NCBI GenBank assembly: GCA_027717985.1
Contig: JALLOO010000009.1
Coordinates: 1 to 32,649 of the forward strand
Origin: Patescibacteria group bacterium AH-259-L05
GTDB lineage: Bacteria; Patescibacteriota; Patescibacteriia; UBA2591; UBA6264
Length of the DNA: 32,649 bases
Reading direction: 5' to 3'
This document shows, piece after piece, positions 7,957-17,077 of this stretch. Under the pieces are notes generated by a model. That model ran no database searches. It had not been told where the DNA came from and saw nothing but the letters and a program-made list of their open reading frames with translations. Position 1 is the stretch's first letter; each line of letters begins with the position of its first letter. A program made the translations under genes and the position numbers.

Positions 7957-7996
7957 TTGAATTTTATAATAAAATTGGAGCTCCGAGCCCCGATTA

Positions 7997-8257
7997 TTAT
8001 CTTTTAGTAGCTACATTTGTTTTGTCAGAACGGACTTCGCTGATTACTTTTTCAACTTCATTACGAGATATTTTTTTACCAGCTTTGTTAAATTCATCTA
8101 ACATTTTTTTAAAAGTCAGTGACGGCATGGACAACCGTTTAATGGAAATCATATCTTTTTCATCACTAATATAAACCTCTGCGCCGCTCCATTTTTTGCG
8201 CAGCCCTTTTGGAAGAGTAATAGAACCATTTTTAACCTTCGTAGTTTTGATAGTCAT
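7997..8257 (-). CDS. AbrB/SpoVT (MazE-like) domain protein, antitoxin-like
   Basis: KTTKVKNGSITLPKGLRKKWSGAEVYISDEKDMISIKRL. Confidence 0.7.
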   Translation of the reverse strand: MTIKTTKVKNGSITLPKGLRKKWSGAEVYISDEKDMISIKRLSMPSLTFKKMLDEFNKAGKKISRNEVEKVISEVRSDKTNVATKR

Positions 8258-8386
8258 AGTAATAATGATTTTTGATTATAATGCTTTATTGTTTTATTAT
8301 AACTTGTTTTAAAAGTATGTCAAGTTTTTGGGGCCGCAAATTACTGTTGTCAATCCAACACTTTTGAATTTTAGATAATAATTATT

Positions 8387-9433
8387 TTATTTGCTTCTTT
8401 CTTTTTGGAGTGTCGCAATAATGGGGTCAAGGTGACCGTCTAAGATTTGTTCTAAACCATGCCATGATTTTTTAATACGGTGATCCGTAATCCGGTCTTG
8501 GGGGAAATTATAGGTTCTAATTTTTTCTGAACGATCGCCCGTGCCAATATGTGTCTGTCGCTTTTGCTTTAATTCTTTTTGTTTTTTTTCTTCCTTTTGT
8601 GCTAAAAGTCGTGAACGCAGGATCGTCATAGCCCGTTCTTTATTTTGCCCCTGGCTTCGCTCATCTTGACATGAAACCACAAGGTTAGTAGGAAGGTGCG
8701 TGATTCTTACGGCAGTTTCATTTTTTTGTACATTCTGGCCTCCATGTCCAGAAGCGCGAAAGGTATCTATTTTTAAGTCTTTGGGGTCAATGGTAATATC
8801 AACTTCTTGTGCTTCTGGCAATACCACCACTGATGCGGCTGAAGTATGAAGACGGCCGTTTTTTTCTGTTTCAGGTATGCGTTGGACGCGATGAACGCCG
8901 CTTTCAGTTTTAAGTGTGCCATATACATTTGGTCCTTTAATTTCAAATATTACTTCTTTTAATCCGCCAATGTTGGTTGAATGGGAAGAAATAAGGTTTA
9001 TTTTCCATTGTTTTTGTTCTGCAAATCTCCGATACATGCGGAAGAGATCTGCAGCAAATAGCGCTGCTTCTTCACCACCGGTTCCGGCGCGGATTTCTAT
9101 AATTGCATCTTTGGTGTCAAGCTTTGAGCTTTGTTTGGTATTGTGAGTAATTTTTTCTTCTATTTCATTCTTTTTTTTCTGTAACGCTTGTATTTCTGAA
9201 TCAATCAGATCAACCATTTCTTCATTTGACTCAACTTCACGCAGTTTTTGTGTTTCAGCTAATTTTTTATTTATCTCGCCCAATTCTTCAACTAATCGCA
9301 GGAGTTCTTTTGCCTGGTTATATTTTTGAGAGATTTGGCTTAATTTCTCCGGCGTATTATAAAATTCAGGGTCTTGGAGTTGACCTTCTAATTCAGTTAA
9401 CTGTTGTTTAAGTTGTTCGACATCGACGCTCAT
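8387..9433 (-). CDS. prfA: peptide chain release factor 1
   Basis: [13 protein letters not shown] (PxT), [40 protein letters not shown]; start set to MSVDVEQLK at 9433. Confidence 0.93.
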   Translation of the reverse strand: MSVDVEQLKQQLTELEGQLQDPEFYNTPEKLSQISQKYNQAKELLRLVEELGEINKKLAETQKLREVESNEEMVDLIDSEIQALQKKKNEIEEKITHNTKQSSKLDTKDAIIEIRAGTGGEEAALFAADLFRMYRRFAEQKQWKINLISSHSTNIGGLKEVIFEIKGPNVYGTLKTESGVHRVQRIPETEKNGRLHTSAASVVVLPEAQEVDITIDPKDLKIDTFRASGHGGQNVQKNETAVRITHLPTNLVVSCQDERSQGQNKERAMTILRSRLLAQKEEKKQKELKQKRQTHIGTGDRSEKIRTYNFPQDRITDHRIKKSWHGLEQILDGHLDPIIATLQKERSK

Positions 9434-9437
9434 AATT

Positions 9438-9510
9438 AAAGTTTGGATACATATATTACTCCTTAACAAACTTCAAGGTTCTGACGAGCGGAGCGAGGAA
9501 CGGTTCTTAT
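9438..9510 (-). repeat. two-hairpin repeat family, copy C
   Basis: reverse complement of taagaacc...gaaccttgaagtttgttaaggagtaatatatgtatccaaacttt; fills the rpmE-prfA spacer. Confidence 0.8.
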
Positions 9511-9746
9511 TTCCCTTTTTTCTTGGATGGCTGCATTGCTTTTGACCTTTTAAGAATTTTTTCATATCGTTCTACTCTGCCGGCAGTATCAACAAATTTT
9601 TGTTTGCCTGTATAAACAGGGTGGCAATGGGAGCAAACCTCTACCTCCATTGATTTTACAGTAGAGCCAGCAGTAAATTCGGCGCCGCAGGCGCATACAA
9701 TTTTTGCCTTTTGATTATATGGTGGATGTATATCTTGTTTTGTCAT
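9507..9746 (-). CDS. rpmE: 50S ribosomal protein L31
   Basis: [53 protein letters not shown]. Confidence 0.93.
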   Translation of the reverse strand: MTKQDIHPPYNQKAKIVCACGAEFTAGSTVKSMEVEVCSHCHPVYTGKQKFVDTAGRVERYEKILKRSKAMQPSKKKGK

Positions 9747-9758
9747 ATAGTATTATTT

Positions 9759-9799
9759 TAAGAACCCTCCTCGCTTCGCTCGTCAGAACCTTGAAATTT
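9759..9799 (+). repeat. two-hairpin repeat family, copy G (first hairpin only)
   Basis: taagaaccctcctcgcttcgctcgtcagaaccttgaaattt. Confidence 0.75.
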
Positions 9800-9936
9800 C
9801 TTCGAGCTTCACAAATTAAAAAATGAATTTTTTATTTGCTTCACCTCTTGAAATTATAGCACAAATTATTTATTTGACAATAGCTTTCCCTTTTTTTATT
9901 ATTATGGTATAATATGAATATTAAATTATTTTGTTT

Positions 9937-10695
9937 ATGATAAAAATACCTTCAGTAACAGAATTAGCAAAAGCCGGTGTCCATTTAGGACATCGGACTA
10001 CCAAGCGTCATCCAAACATGGATCCTTATATTTATGGGATAAAAAATACCATCCATGTTATTGATTTAGAAAAAACAACTGAAGAGCTTACAAAAGCGCT
10101 TCAGTTTATTATTGAGAAAATAAGTGAGGGAGCAACCATTTTATTTGTCGGCACCAAGGCGCCTGCAAAAGATATTGTTAAAACACAAGCCGAAAAACTA
10201 AAGGTTCCCTATGTAGTTGAGCGATGGCTTGGTGGAACCTTGACCAATTTTCAAACCATTATAAAACTCATTGAAAAATTTAACAAAATGGTAAGTGATA
10301 AAGAAGGTGAGGCATTGGAGAAGTATACTAAAAAAGAGCGCCATGAATTGGATAAAGAATTGCATCGGTTAGAGATCATGGTAGGTGGCATCAGGACCCT
10401 GACCAAGAAGCCAGATCTGCTCTATATTATTGATATTGGCAATGAAAAAACAGCAATTCGTGAGACACGGCGCTTGAATATTCCCGTGGTAGGCGTTGTT
10501 GATACGAATGCCAATCCTGAATTAGTTAATTGGCCTATTCCGGCAAATGATGATGCTATAAAATCAATTGAATTAATTACGAAATTGGTGGCTGAGGCAA
10601 TTGAGGAAGGCAGGAAGAAGACGAAAATAAAGGAGAAGGGCGAAACAAAGGAAAAACAAGAGAAAAAAATAACAACCAAGAAAGACAAAAAATAA
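9937..10695 (+). CDS. rpsB: 30S ribosomal protein S2
   Basis: LAKAGVHLGHRTTKRHPNMDPYIYG, FVGTKAPAKDIV, RWLGGTLTNFQTI. Confidence 0.95.
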   Translation: MIKIPSVTELAKAGVHLGHRTTKRHPNMDPYIYGIKNTIHVIDLEKTTEELTKALQFIIEKISEGATILFVGTKAPAKDIVKTQAEKLKVPYVVERWLGGTLTNFQTIIKLIEKFNKMVSDKEGEALEKYTKKERHELDKELHRLEIMVGGIRTLTKKPDLLYIIDIGNEKTAIRETRRLNIPVVGVVDTNANPELVNWPIPANDDAIKSIELITKLVAEAIEEGRKKTKIKEKGETKEKQEKKITTKKDKK

Positions 10696-10773
10696 GGAGA
10701 CCTTGTAAATCTCGCTCGGGCGCAAAAGAAAAAATAAATTTTTTCTTTTGACCCTCACTTCAATTTGTAGTTT

Positions 10774-11352
10774 ATGGAGACTAAAATAATACAACAATTA
10801 CGAGAGACTACCGGAGCCGGGATTCTTGATTGTCAAAAAGCTTTAAAGGAATCCAAAGGCGATTTTGATATAGCAATAGAGATTTTGCGAAAAAAAGGGC
10901 AAAAAATGGCTCAGGCAAAAGGTTCTCGTGCAACACATGAAGGGATTATTGATACATATATTCATTCAAATCAAAAAATGGGTGCCATGGTAGCGGTAGT
11001 GTGCGAAACTGATTTTGTGGCAAGAAATCAAGAATTTAAAGAGTTGGTTCATGATCTCTCGATGCAGGTAGCGGCAGCAAATCCTATGTGGGTGAGCTCT
11101 CAAGATGTGCCGCAAAATGTGATTGAAAAAGAAAGAGAAGTATATCTTGAAAGTATTGATAAACACAAAGATCAAAAGGTAAAAGAGAAAATTATTCAAG
11201 GGAAATTACAAAAATTTTATACTGAGGTTTGTTTATTAAATCAGCCATTTATTAAAGATGACAGCATAACGACTGGCGAGTTAGTCGAGAAAAAAATTGC
11301 AACGTTAGGAGAAAATATACAAGTAAAGCAATTTGTACGATTTTCATTATAA
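10774..11352 (+). CDS. tsf: translation elongation factor Ts, short form
   Basis: QLRETTGAGILDCQKALKESKGDFDIAIEILRKKG, VCETDFVARNQEF. Confidence 0.95.
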   Translation: METKIIQQLRETTGAGILDCQKALKESKGDFDIAIEILRKKGQKMAQAKGSRATHEGIIDTYIHSNQKMGAMVAVVCETDFVARNQEFKELVHDLSMQVAAANPMWVSSQDVPQNVIEKEREVYLESIDKHKDQKVKEKIIQGKLQKFYTEVCLLNQPFIKDDSITTGELVEKKIATLGENIQVKQFVRFSL

Positions 11353-11358
11353 ATCCCC

Positions 11359-11463
11359 TTTGTCATTCCTCACTCTGTGAGGAATGACAAAAAAAGGTTG
11401 TCATTCCGTCTCTCGGAATGATAAGGGGAATAGGTGTCATCCGCACGAAATGTGGAATGACAA
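11359..11463. repeat. cluster of three GTCATTCC...GGAATGAC palindromes
   Basis: TTTGTCATTCCTCAC-tct-GTGAGGAATGACAAA (11359-11391); TTGTCATTCCG-CGGAATGATAA (11398-11424); TGTCATCCGCAC-GTGGAATGACA (11435-11462). Confidence 0.85.
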
Positions 11464-11480
11464 AAAGGGGATAAAACATT

Positions 11481-12143
11481 ATGAATAGTAAATTTTTAAG
11501 TGTTATTCTTCTGGTAATTGTATCAGTTGTGTTATCTGGCTGTGTAAAAACTGATGCCCAAGATGTTAATTTTGAAACAATTATGTCACAAAGAAAAGCA
11601 GTTATTATTATTGCGCAGGAGGGATTTCAAGACGTTGAGTACAGTAAAACAAGAGAAGTATTAGAGAAAAATGATATTGTGATAAGTGTCGCAAGTGCGG
11701 GAGGTGGAACAGCAGTAGGGAAGTTTGGTGGTGAGGTTGAGGTTGATATAACATTAGATGAAGTAAATGTTAGTGATTTTGATGCGATTATTTTTATCGG
11801 CGGTCCTGGAGCACGGGATTATATGGAAAATGCTCGCGCGCATGAACTGGCAAAAGCAACGTTGGATCAGGGGAAACTATTAGGAGCGATTTGTATTGCG
11901 TCAACTATTTTAGCTCATGCAGGCGTTCTTCAAGGTAAAAAAGCCACGGTGTGGTCCGACCCCTTAGATAAAAGTGGCATTGAGATATTAAGTAATAAAG
12001 GAGCAACCTATGTTGATCAAAGTGTAGTTGTTGATGGCAATATTATAACCGCAAATGGGCCTGCATCAGCTTCTTCATTTGGTAAAAAAATAGCGCAAGT
12101 ATTAAATAAGAACCGTTCCTCGCTCCGCTCGGAAGAACCTTGA
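11481..12143 (+). CDS. DJ-1/PfpI family lipoprotein
   Basis: VVLSGC lipobox; AVIIIAQEGFQDVEYSKTREVL, DAIIFIGGPGA, GKLLGAICIASTILAHAGVL. Confidence 0.85.
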   Translation: MNSKFLSVILLVIVSVVLSGCVKTDAQDVNFETIMSQRKAVIIIAQEGFQDVEYSKTREVLEKNDIVISVASAGGGTAVGKFGGEVEVDITLDEVNVSDFDAIIFIGGPGARDYMENARAHELAKATLDQGKLLGAICIASTILAHAGVLQGKKATVWSDPLDKSGIEILSNKGATYVDQSVVVDGNIITANGPASASSFGKKIAQVLNKNRSSLRSEEP

Positions 12144-12179
12144 AGTTTGTAGGGAATAATATTTGTATCCAAACTTTAA
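12107..12179 (+). repeat. two-hairpin repeat family, copy D
   Basis: taagaaccgttcctcgctccgctcggaagaaccttgaagtttgtagggaataatatttgtatccaaacttta; overlaps the 3' end of the PfpI ORF. Confidence 0.85.
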
Positions 12180-12203
12180 GTAAAAAGTTAAAAAGTTAAA
12201 TTT

Positions 12204-13208
12204 ATGACCAACATAGCAATCAATGGATTTGGCCGTATTGGCCGTGCAACGTTTCGGCACGCTATCTCATCTAAGATATTACAGGTTACGGCGATTAACG
12301 ACCTTGTTGATATAAAGACATTAGCGCATCTGCTTCAATATGATTCTATCTACGGCAGATATGAGAAACAAGTCAGCTATGATGACAATCACTTAATTGT
12401 TAACGGCAAAAAATATCCAGTTTTTGCCGAGAAAGAGCCAGAAAACTTGCCCTGGGAAAAGCTTGGCGTAGATATTGTTTTAGAATCTACTGGTGTGTTT
12501 CGATTAAAAGAGGCGGCTCAAAGACATATTACTGCTGGTGCAAAAAAAGTAATTCTTTCCGCACCGCCAAAAAGTGATGATGTCCCTATATATATTTTAG
12601 GAGCAAATGAGAAAACATTTAACCCGCAAAAAGATATTATTATTTCTAATGGGTCGTGTACGACCAATTGCTTGGCGCCGGTGTTAAAAGTATTGCATGA
12701 CAAATTTAAGATCAGCAATAGTTTCGCAACCACGATTCATGCATATACGAGTTCACAGCGCTTGGTTGACCTGCCGCATAAAGATTTGCGCCGCGCCCGC
12801 GCTGCAGCAGTTAATATTGTTCCTACCAGTACAGGCGCAGCGAAAGCAGTATGTGCAGCAATTCCTGATTTATTAGGGAAATTTAGTGCTTCAGCAATTC
12901 GTGTTCCGATCCCTATTACTTCATTAAGCGATATAATGTGTGTATTAGAAAAGTCAACCACTGCAGATGATATTAATACCGCGTTTGAAGTAGCAGCCAA
13001 GGGCGATTTAAAAGGTATTTTAGGTATAACATATGAGCCATTAGTTTCATCTGATTTTATTGGCGATTCTCATTCTGCAGTTGTTGATTGTTCATTAACG
13101 ACAATGCAGGGCGGCAATATTGTTCAAGTGGTAGCGTGGTATGATAATGAATGGGGATATGCGTGCCGATATGTTGAGCTTGCTGAATATATAGGGGAAA
13201 AGATTTAA
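12204..13208 (+). CDS. gap: glyceraldehyde-3-phosphate dehydrogenase
   Basis: INGFGRIGRATFRHA, ISNGSCTTNCLAPVLKVLHD, ARAAAVNIVPTSTGAAKA, WYDNEWGYACR. Confidence 0.95.
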   Translation: MTNIAINGFGRIGRATFRHAISSKILQVTAINDLVDIKTLAHLLQYDSIYGRYEKQVSYDDNHLIVNGKKYPVFAEKEPENLPWEKLGVDIVLESTGVFRLKEAAQRHITAGAKKVILSAPPKSDDVPIYILGANEKTFNPQKDIIISNGSCTTNCLAPVLKVLHDKFKISNSFATTIHAYTSSQRLVDLPHKDLRRARAAAVNIVPTSTGAAKAVCAAIPDLLGKFSASAIRVPIPITSLSDIMCVLEKSTTADDINTAFEVAAKGDLKGILGITYEPLVSSDFIGDSHSAVVDCSLTTMQGGNIVQVVAWYDNEWGYACRYVELAEYIGEKI

Positions 13209-13217
13209 GGCCTAACA

Positions 13218-14945
13218 ATGAACATTGAAGATATAAAAAAAAGCATTATAAATACCGTGCAGAAGGCTTTAGACTTGCCTTCTGATTTTGTTTTAGATTT
13301 AGATTTGCCCCCTGATCCGAAAATGGGTGATGTATCTATCTCATGTTTTGAAATTGCGAAACATATAAGCCAATCACCAGAGAAAATCGCTGCTCATATA
13401 TCTAGGAAAGTCCAAGCTAATTCTATAATACAAAAGGTGGAGAATGTAGGGCCGTATATTAATTTTTTTCTTAAGAAAAATGTATGGTTTGAATCAGTCT
13501 TAGAACAGATTTACAAACAGAAACAAAGGTTTGGAAATATACGAGAAGAAAAAGAAAAAAAAATTGTACTTGAGTATTCAAGCCCTAATACTAATAAGCC
13601 GCAGCATTTAGGACATTTGCGTAATAATTTTTTAGGATGGAGTCTGGCACAAATATTACAGACAGCGGGACATAAAATTATTAAAGTTAATCTTATCAAT
13701 GATCGAGGTATTCATATTTGTAAATCAATGTTGGCATATCAGTTATGGGGAAATAATAAAACGTCTGAATCAGAGAACATAAAGGGCGATCATTTTGTCG
13801 GTGATTATTATGTGCTGTTTGAAAAAAAAGTTCAGGAAAATCCTGAGCTTTTAAAAAAAGCACAAGAATTGTTAGAAAAATGGGAAAAACGTGACAAAAA
13901 AACACGCAAACTATGGAAGGAAATGAATACCCGGGCTTTAGATGGGATTAATCAAACATATAAAAAAATAGGCGTTCGTTTTGATAAAGTTTATTATGAG
14001 AGCAAAATATATAAACGCGGTAAAAACATTATATTAAAAGCTTTGAAAAAAGATTTATGTTACGTGCGAGACGACGGGGCAGTTGAAATTGATTTAACGG
14101 GACATGGATTAGATAAAAAAGTGCTGTTAAGAGCAGATGGGACAAGTGTATATATAACACAAGATATTGGACTGAGCCAATTACGATATAAACAATTTAA
14201 GCCAGATACGTGTATTTATGTGGTTGGCTCAGAACAGGATTATCACTTCAAGGCCTTATTTAAAATATTACAAGTTTTTGGATTTGAATGGGCAAGAAAC
14301 TGTTATCATCTCTCCTATGGATTGATTTCGTTACCCAAGGGAAGAATGAAGTCACGCGAAGGCGAGGTTGTTGATGCTGATGATATTATTTTAGAGATGG
14401 AAAATTTAGCAGAAAAAGAGATTATAAAGAGAAGCCCGGATTTAGATAACAATGAGGTTAAAAAAAGAGCCGAAGCGATTGCGTTATCAGCCTTAAAATT
14501 TTATCTTTTAAAATTTACGCCTCAGCAAAATATTAAATTCAATCCAGAAGAATCGCTTTCGTTTGAGGGAGATACGGGGCCATATGTGCAATATACGTAT
14601 GCGCGCATCCAGTCCATCCTAAGAAAATCTAAACTATCAGAGCCCGGCACTGATAGTAGGATTGATTATTCAGAATTGGGAAATGATGAAGAAATTGAGT
14701 TATTAAAACAGTTGTTTGTATATCAGAATATTTTAGCTCGCTGTGTTGATGAGTATAATCCTGCGTATTTATGTACGTATATATTACAATTATCACAAAC
14801 GTTTAATAAATTTTATCATAAACACCATGTTTTGCAGGCAAAAGACAACGTAAGACATGCGCGATTAGTTTTAATCTCTGCGATTGCCCACGTCATTAAA
14901 AATAGCCTTAATCTGCTGGGCATAGATGTTTTAGATGAGATGTGA
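13218..14945 (+). CDS. argS: arginyl-tRNA synthetase
   Basis: EYSSPNTNKPQHLGHLRNNFLGWSLA (HIGH), YVVGSEQDYHFKALFKIL, KGRMKSREGEVVDADD. Confidence 0.95.
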   Translation: MNIEDIKKSIINTVQKALDLPSDFVLDLDLPPDPKMGDVSISCFEIAKHISQSPEKIAAHISRKVQANSIIQKVENVGPYINFFLKKNVWFESVLEQIYKQKQRFGNIREEKEKKIVLEYSSPNTNKPQHLGHLRNNFLGWSLAQILQTAGHKIIKVNLINDRGIHICKSMLAYQLWGNNKTSESENIKGDHFVGDYYVLFEKKVQENPELLKKAQELLEKWEKRDKKTRKLWKEMNTRALDGINQTYKKIGVRFDKVYYESKIYKRGKNIILKALKKDLCYVRDDGAVEIDLTGHGLDKKVLLRADGTSVYITQDIGLSQLRYKQFKPDTCIYVVGSEQDYHFKALFKILQVFGFEWARNCYHLSYGLISLPKGRMKSREGEVVDADDIILEMENLAEKEIIKRSPDLDNNEVKKRAEAIALSALKFYLLKFTPQQNIKFNPEESLSFEGDTGPYVQYTYARIQSILRKSKLSEPGTDSRIDYSELGNDEEIELLKQLFVYQNILARCVDEYNPAYLCTYILQLSQTFNKFYHKHHVLQAKDNVRHARLVLISAIAHVIKNSLNLLGIDVLDEM

Positions 14946-14951
14946 TATAAT
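14946..14951 (+). promoter_or_regulatory. extended -10 (TGATATAAT) upstream of the pilus locus
   Basis: tgtgatataat overlapping the argS stop codon. Confidence 0.45.
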
Positions 14952-14986
14952 ATAAGAAGTAACGAGTAACGGGTTACTAGAGTTTT

Positions 14987-15370
14987 ATGGCTGACAAAAA
15001 ACATAAAATACTTATTGCAGAGGATGATATTTTTATTTCTCGTGCATATAAAGATGGGCTTGAACAGGCGGGGTTTGAGGTTATTACTGCGGCAGATGGT
15101 CAAGAGACATTGGAAAAAATTCGTACGGAAAAGCCGCGCCTGGTCTTGCTTGACTTAATTATGCCAAACAAAAATGGCTTTGAAGTTTTAGAAGAGGTAA
15201 AAGGGGATGAGGCATTAAGGAAGGTACCTATTGTTATCCTGTCTAATTTAGGACAGGAATCAGATATTGAAAAAGGCAAAGAACTGGGGGCAATTGATTA
15301 TTTAGTAAAAGCTGATTTAAGTATGAGGCAAGTAATTGAAAAAATAAAACAATATGTAACTAAGACATAG
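14987..15370 (+). CDS. single-domain CheY-like response regulator
   Basis: KILIAEDDIFISRAYKDGLEQAGFEVITAADG, RLVLLDLIMPNKNGFEVLEEVK, PIVILSNLGQ, DYLVKAD. Confidence 0.9.
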   Translation: MADKKHKILIAEDDIFISRAYKDGLEQAGFEVITAADGQETLEKIRTEKPRLVLLDLIMPNKNGFEVLEEVKGDEALRKVPIVILSNLGQESDIEKGKELGAIDYLVKADLSMRQVIEKIKQYVTKT

Positions 15371-17065
15371 ATGAAAATTACACCTGAAAAATTAAAAGCA
15401 CTTCTGGTTGATCCAGGGCATATCTCAGCACCACAGTTTAAAGCTGCTGTTGATGAGGCAAAGAAGAGGAAAAAAGATCTTGCCGATGTTATAGTAGATA
15501 ACAATTTAATTAAGGATGAGCAGTTGGGACGTTTGTTAGCTGAAGAGAGCGAGTACCCTTTTGTTAATCTGCGAAAAGAGAAAATAGATGAAACAGTGCT
15601 TAATTTAATTCCTGAGCTGGTTGCCCAATCAAAAGGAGTGATTGCGTATGAACATACAAAAGAAGGGGTAAAAGTTGGGATGGTTATGCCAGATGATTTA
15701 GAGGTGCGGCATTTAATAGAAAAGCGCATCGGGGAAAGAGTGCTGCCGCGATTTATCACCAAGCGCGACTTAAATGAAGCGCTTTTTAAGTATAAGCCAT
15801 CATTAAAAGAAGATTTTGAAGACATTTTAAAAGAACTGGAGAGAAGTGATCTGCCAAGAGATAAGCGGGATGACGCAATCGTTAAAATGGTTGACGCACT
15901 GCTTATATATGGATATGAGAATAAAGCATCTGATATTCATATTGAGCCGTATATAAATAAAGTTATGGTACGCTTCAGGATTGATGGAGTGATGCATGAT
16001 GTGTTAGAGATTCCTAAAGAGCTGTTGGATTTTATTATTACGCGCATTAAAATTTTGTCTAAACTTCGTATTGATGAACATCGGGCAGCACAGGACGGCA
16101 AATTCCGTTTTAATACAAAAGGAGGACTTGTTGATGTGCGTGTTTCTGTTGTTCCGGTAACCGAGGGGGAAAATGCAGTAATGCGTCTGTTATCTGCAAA
16201 GGGACGCCAATTTAATCTTGTTGGTCTTGGTTTATTGGGGCATGATTTAAAAAAAGTAAAACGGGCAATCCGCCGGCCGCACGGTATGATTTTAGTTACC
16301 GGTCCTACCGGGAGCGGAAAAACAACAACATTGTATGCGGTGTTGGAAATTTTAAATGTCAGAGATATTCATATTTCAACTATTGAAGATCCTGTAGAGT
16401 ATGATATAGAGGGTGTGAGCCAAATCCAAGTCAATCCTAAGACTAATCTTACGTTTGCGAAAGGGTTGCGCGCTATTGTACGTCAAGATCCTGATATTAT
16501 TATGATAGGAGAGATTAGGGATAGAGAGACCGCCGGGATTGCGGTAAACTCTGCCTTAACCGGTCATTTGGTGCTCTCTACGCTTCATACCAATGATGCA
16601 GCCACCACATTGCCGCGGTTACTTGATATGCGGGTGGAGCCGTTTTTGGTTGCCTCAACCGTTAATGTTGTAATTGCACAGCGTTTGGTGCGCAAAATTT
16701 GTGAAAAGTGCCGTGCTTCATATACATTAACCAAAGAAGAAAAAGCAAATATTCTTGTTGAGCCAGCAGTTATTACTATTTTAAAACGATTAGGACATGA
16801 AAATTTAGATAAGATTACTCTTTTTAAGGGCAATGGATGCAAGGCATGCACCGAAAGCGGGTATAAGGGGCGTATTGGCGTTTTTGAAGTGCTGGAAATG
16901 GAAGAGAATATAAGGGAATTGGTTTTAGGGCATGCGTCGAGTAATGAACTTATGAAAAAAGCAGTTAAGGAAAACGGCATGACAACCATGCTCTATGACG
17001 GCCTTGAAAAGGTATTTCGCGGCATGACAACCATAGAAGAAGTGCTTCGCGTCACCCGCGAATAA
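15371..17065 (+). CDS. pilB: type IV pilus assembly ATPase PilB / GspE
   Basis: ASDIHIEPY, GPTGSGKTTTLYAVL, TIEDPVEYDIEGVSQIQVN, GEIRDRETAGIAVNSALTGHLVLSTLHTNDA, CxxC pairs. Confidence 0.95.
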   Translation: MKITPEKLKALLVDPGHISAPQFKAAVDEAKKRKKDLADVIVDNNLIKDEQLGRLLAEESEYPFVNLRKEKIDETVLNLIPELVAQSKGVIAYEHTKEGVKVGMVMPDDLEVRHLIEKRIGERVLPRFITKRDLNEALFKYKPSLKEDFEDILKELERSDLPRDKRDDAIVKMVDALLIYGYENKASDIHIEPYINKVMVRFRIDGVMHDVLEIPKELLDFIITRIKILSKLRIDEHRAAQDGKFRFNTKGGLVDVRVSVVPVTEGENAVMRLLSAKGRQFNLVGLGLLGHDLKKVKRAIRRPHGMILVTGPTGSGKTTTLYAVLEILNVRDIHISTIEDPVEYDIEGVSQIQVNPKTNLTFAKGLRAIVRQDPDIIMIGEIRDRETAGIAVNSALTGHLVLSTLHTNDAATTLPRLLDMRVEPFLVASTVNVVIAQRLVRKICEKCRASYTLTKEEKANILVEPAVITILKRLGHENLDKITLFKGNGCKACTESGYKGRIGVFEVLEMEENIRELVLGHASSNELMKKAVKENGMTTMLYDGLEKVFRGMTTIEEVLRVTRE

Positions 17066-17077
17066 GCTATAGTATCT

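Noticed and set aside
9434-9469. 12-aa N-terminal extension of prfA
   Set aside because: It lies in repeat copy C; the RF1 start is MSVDVEQLK at 9433.
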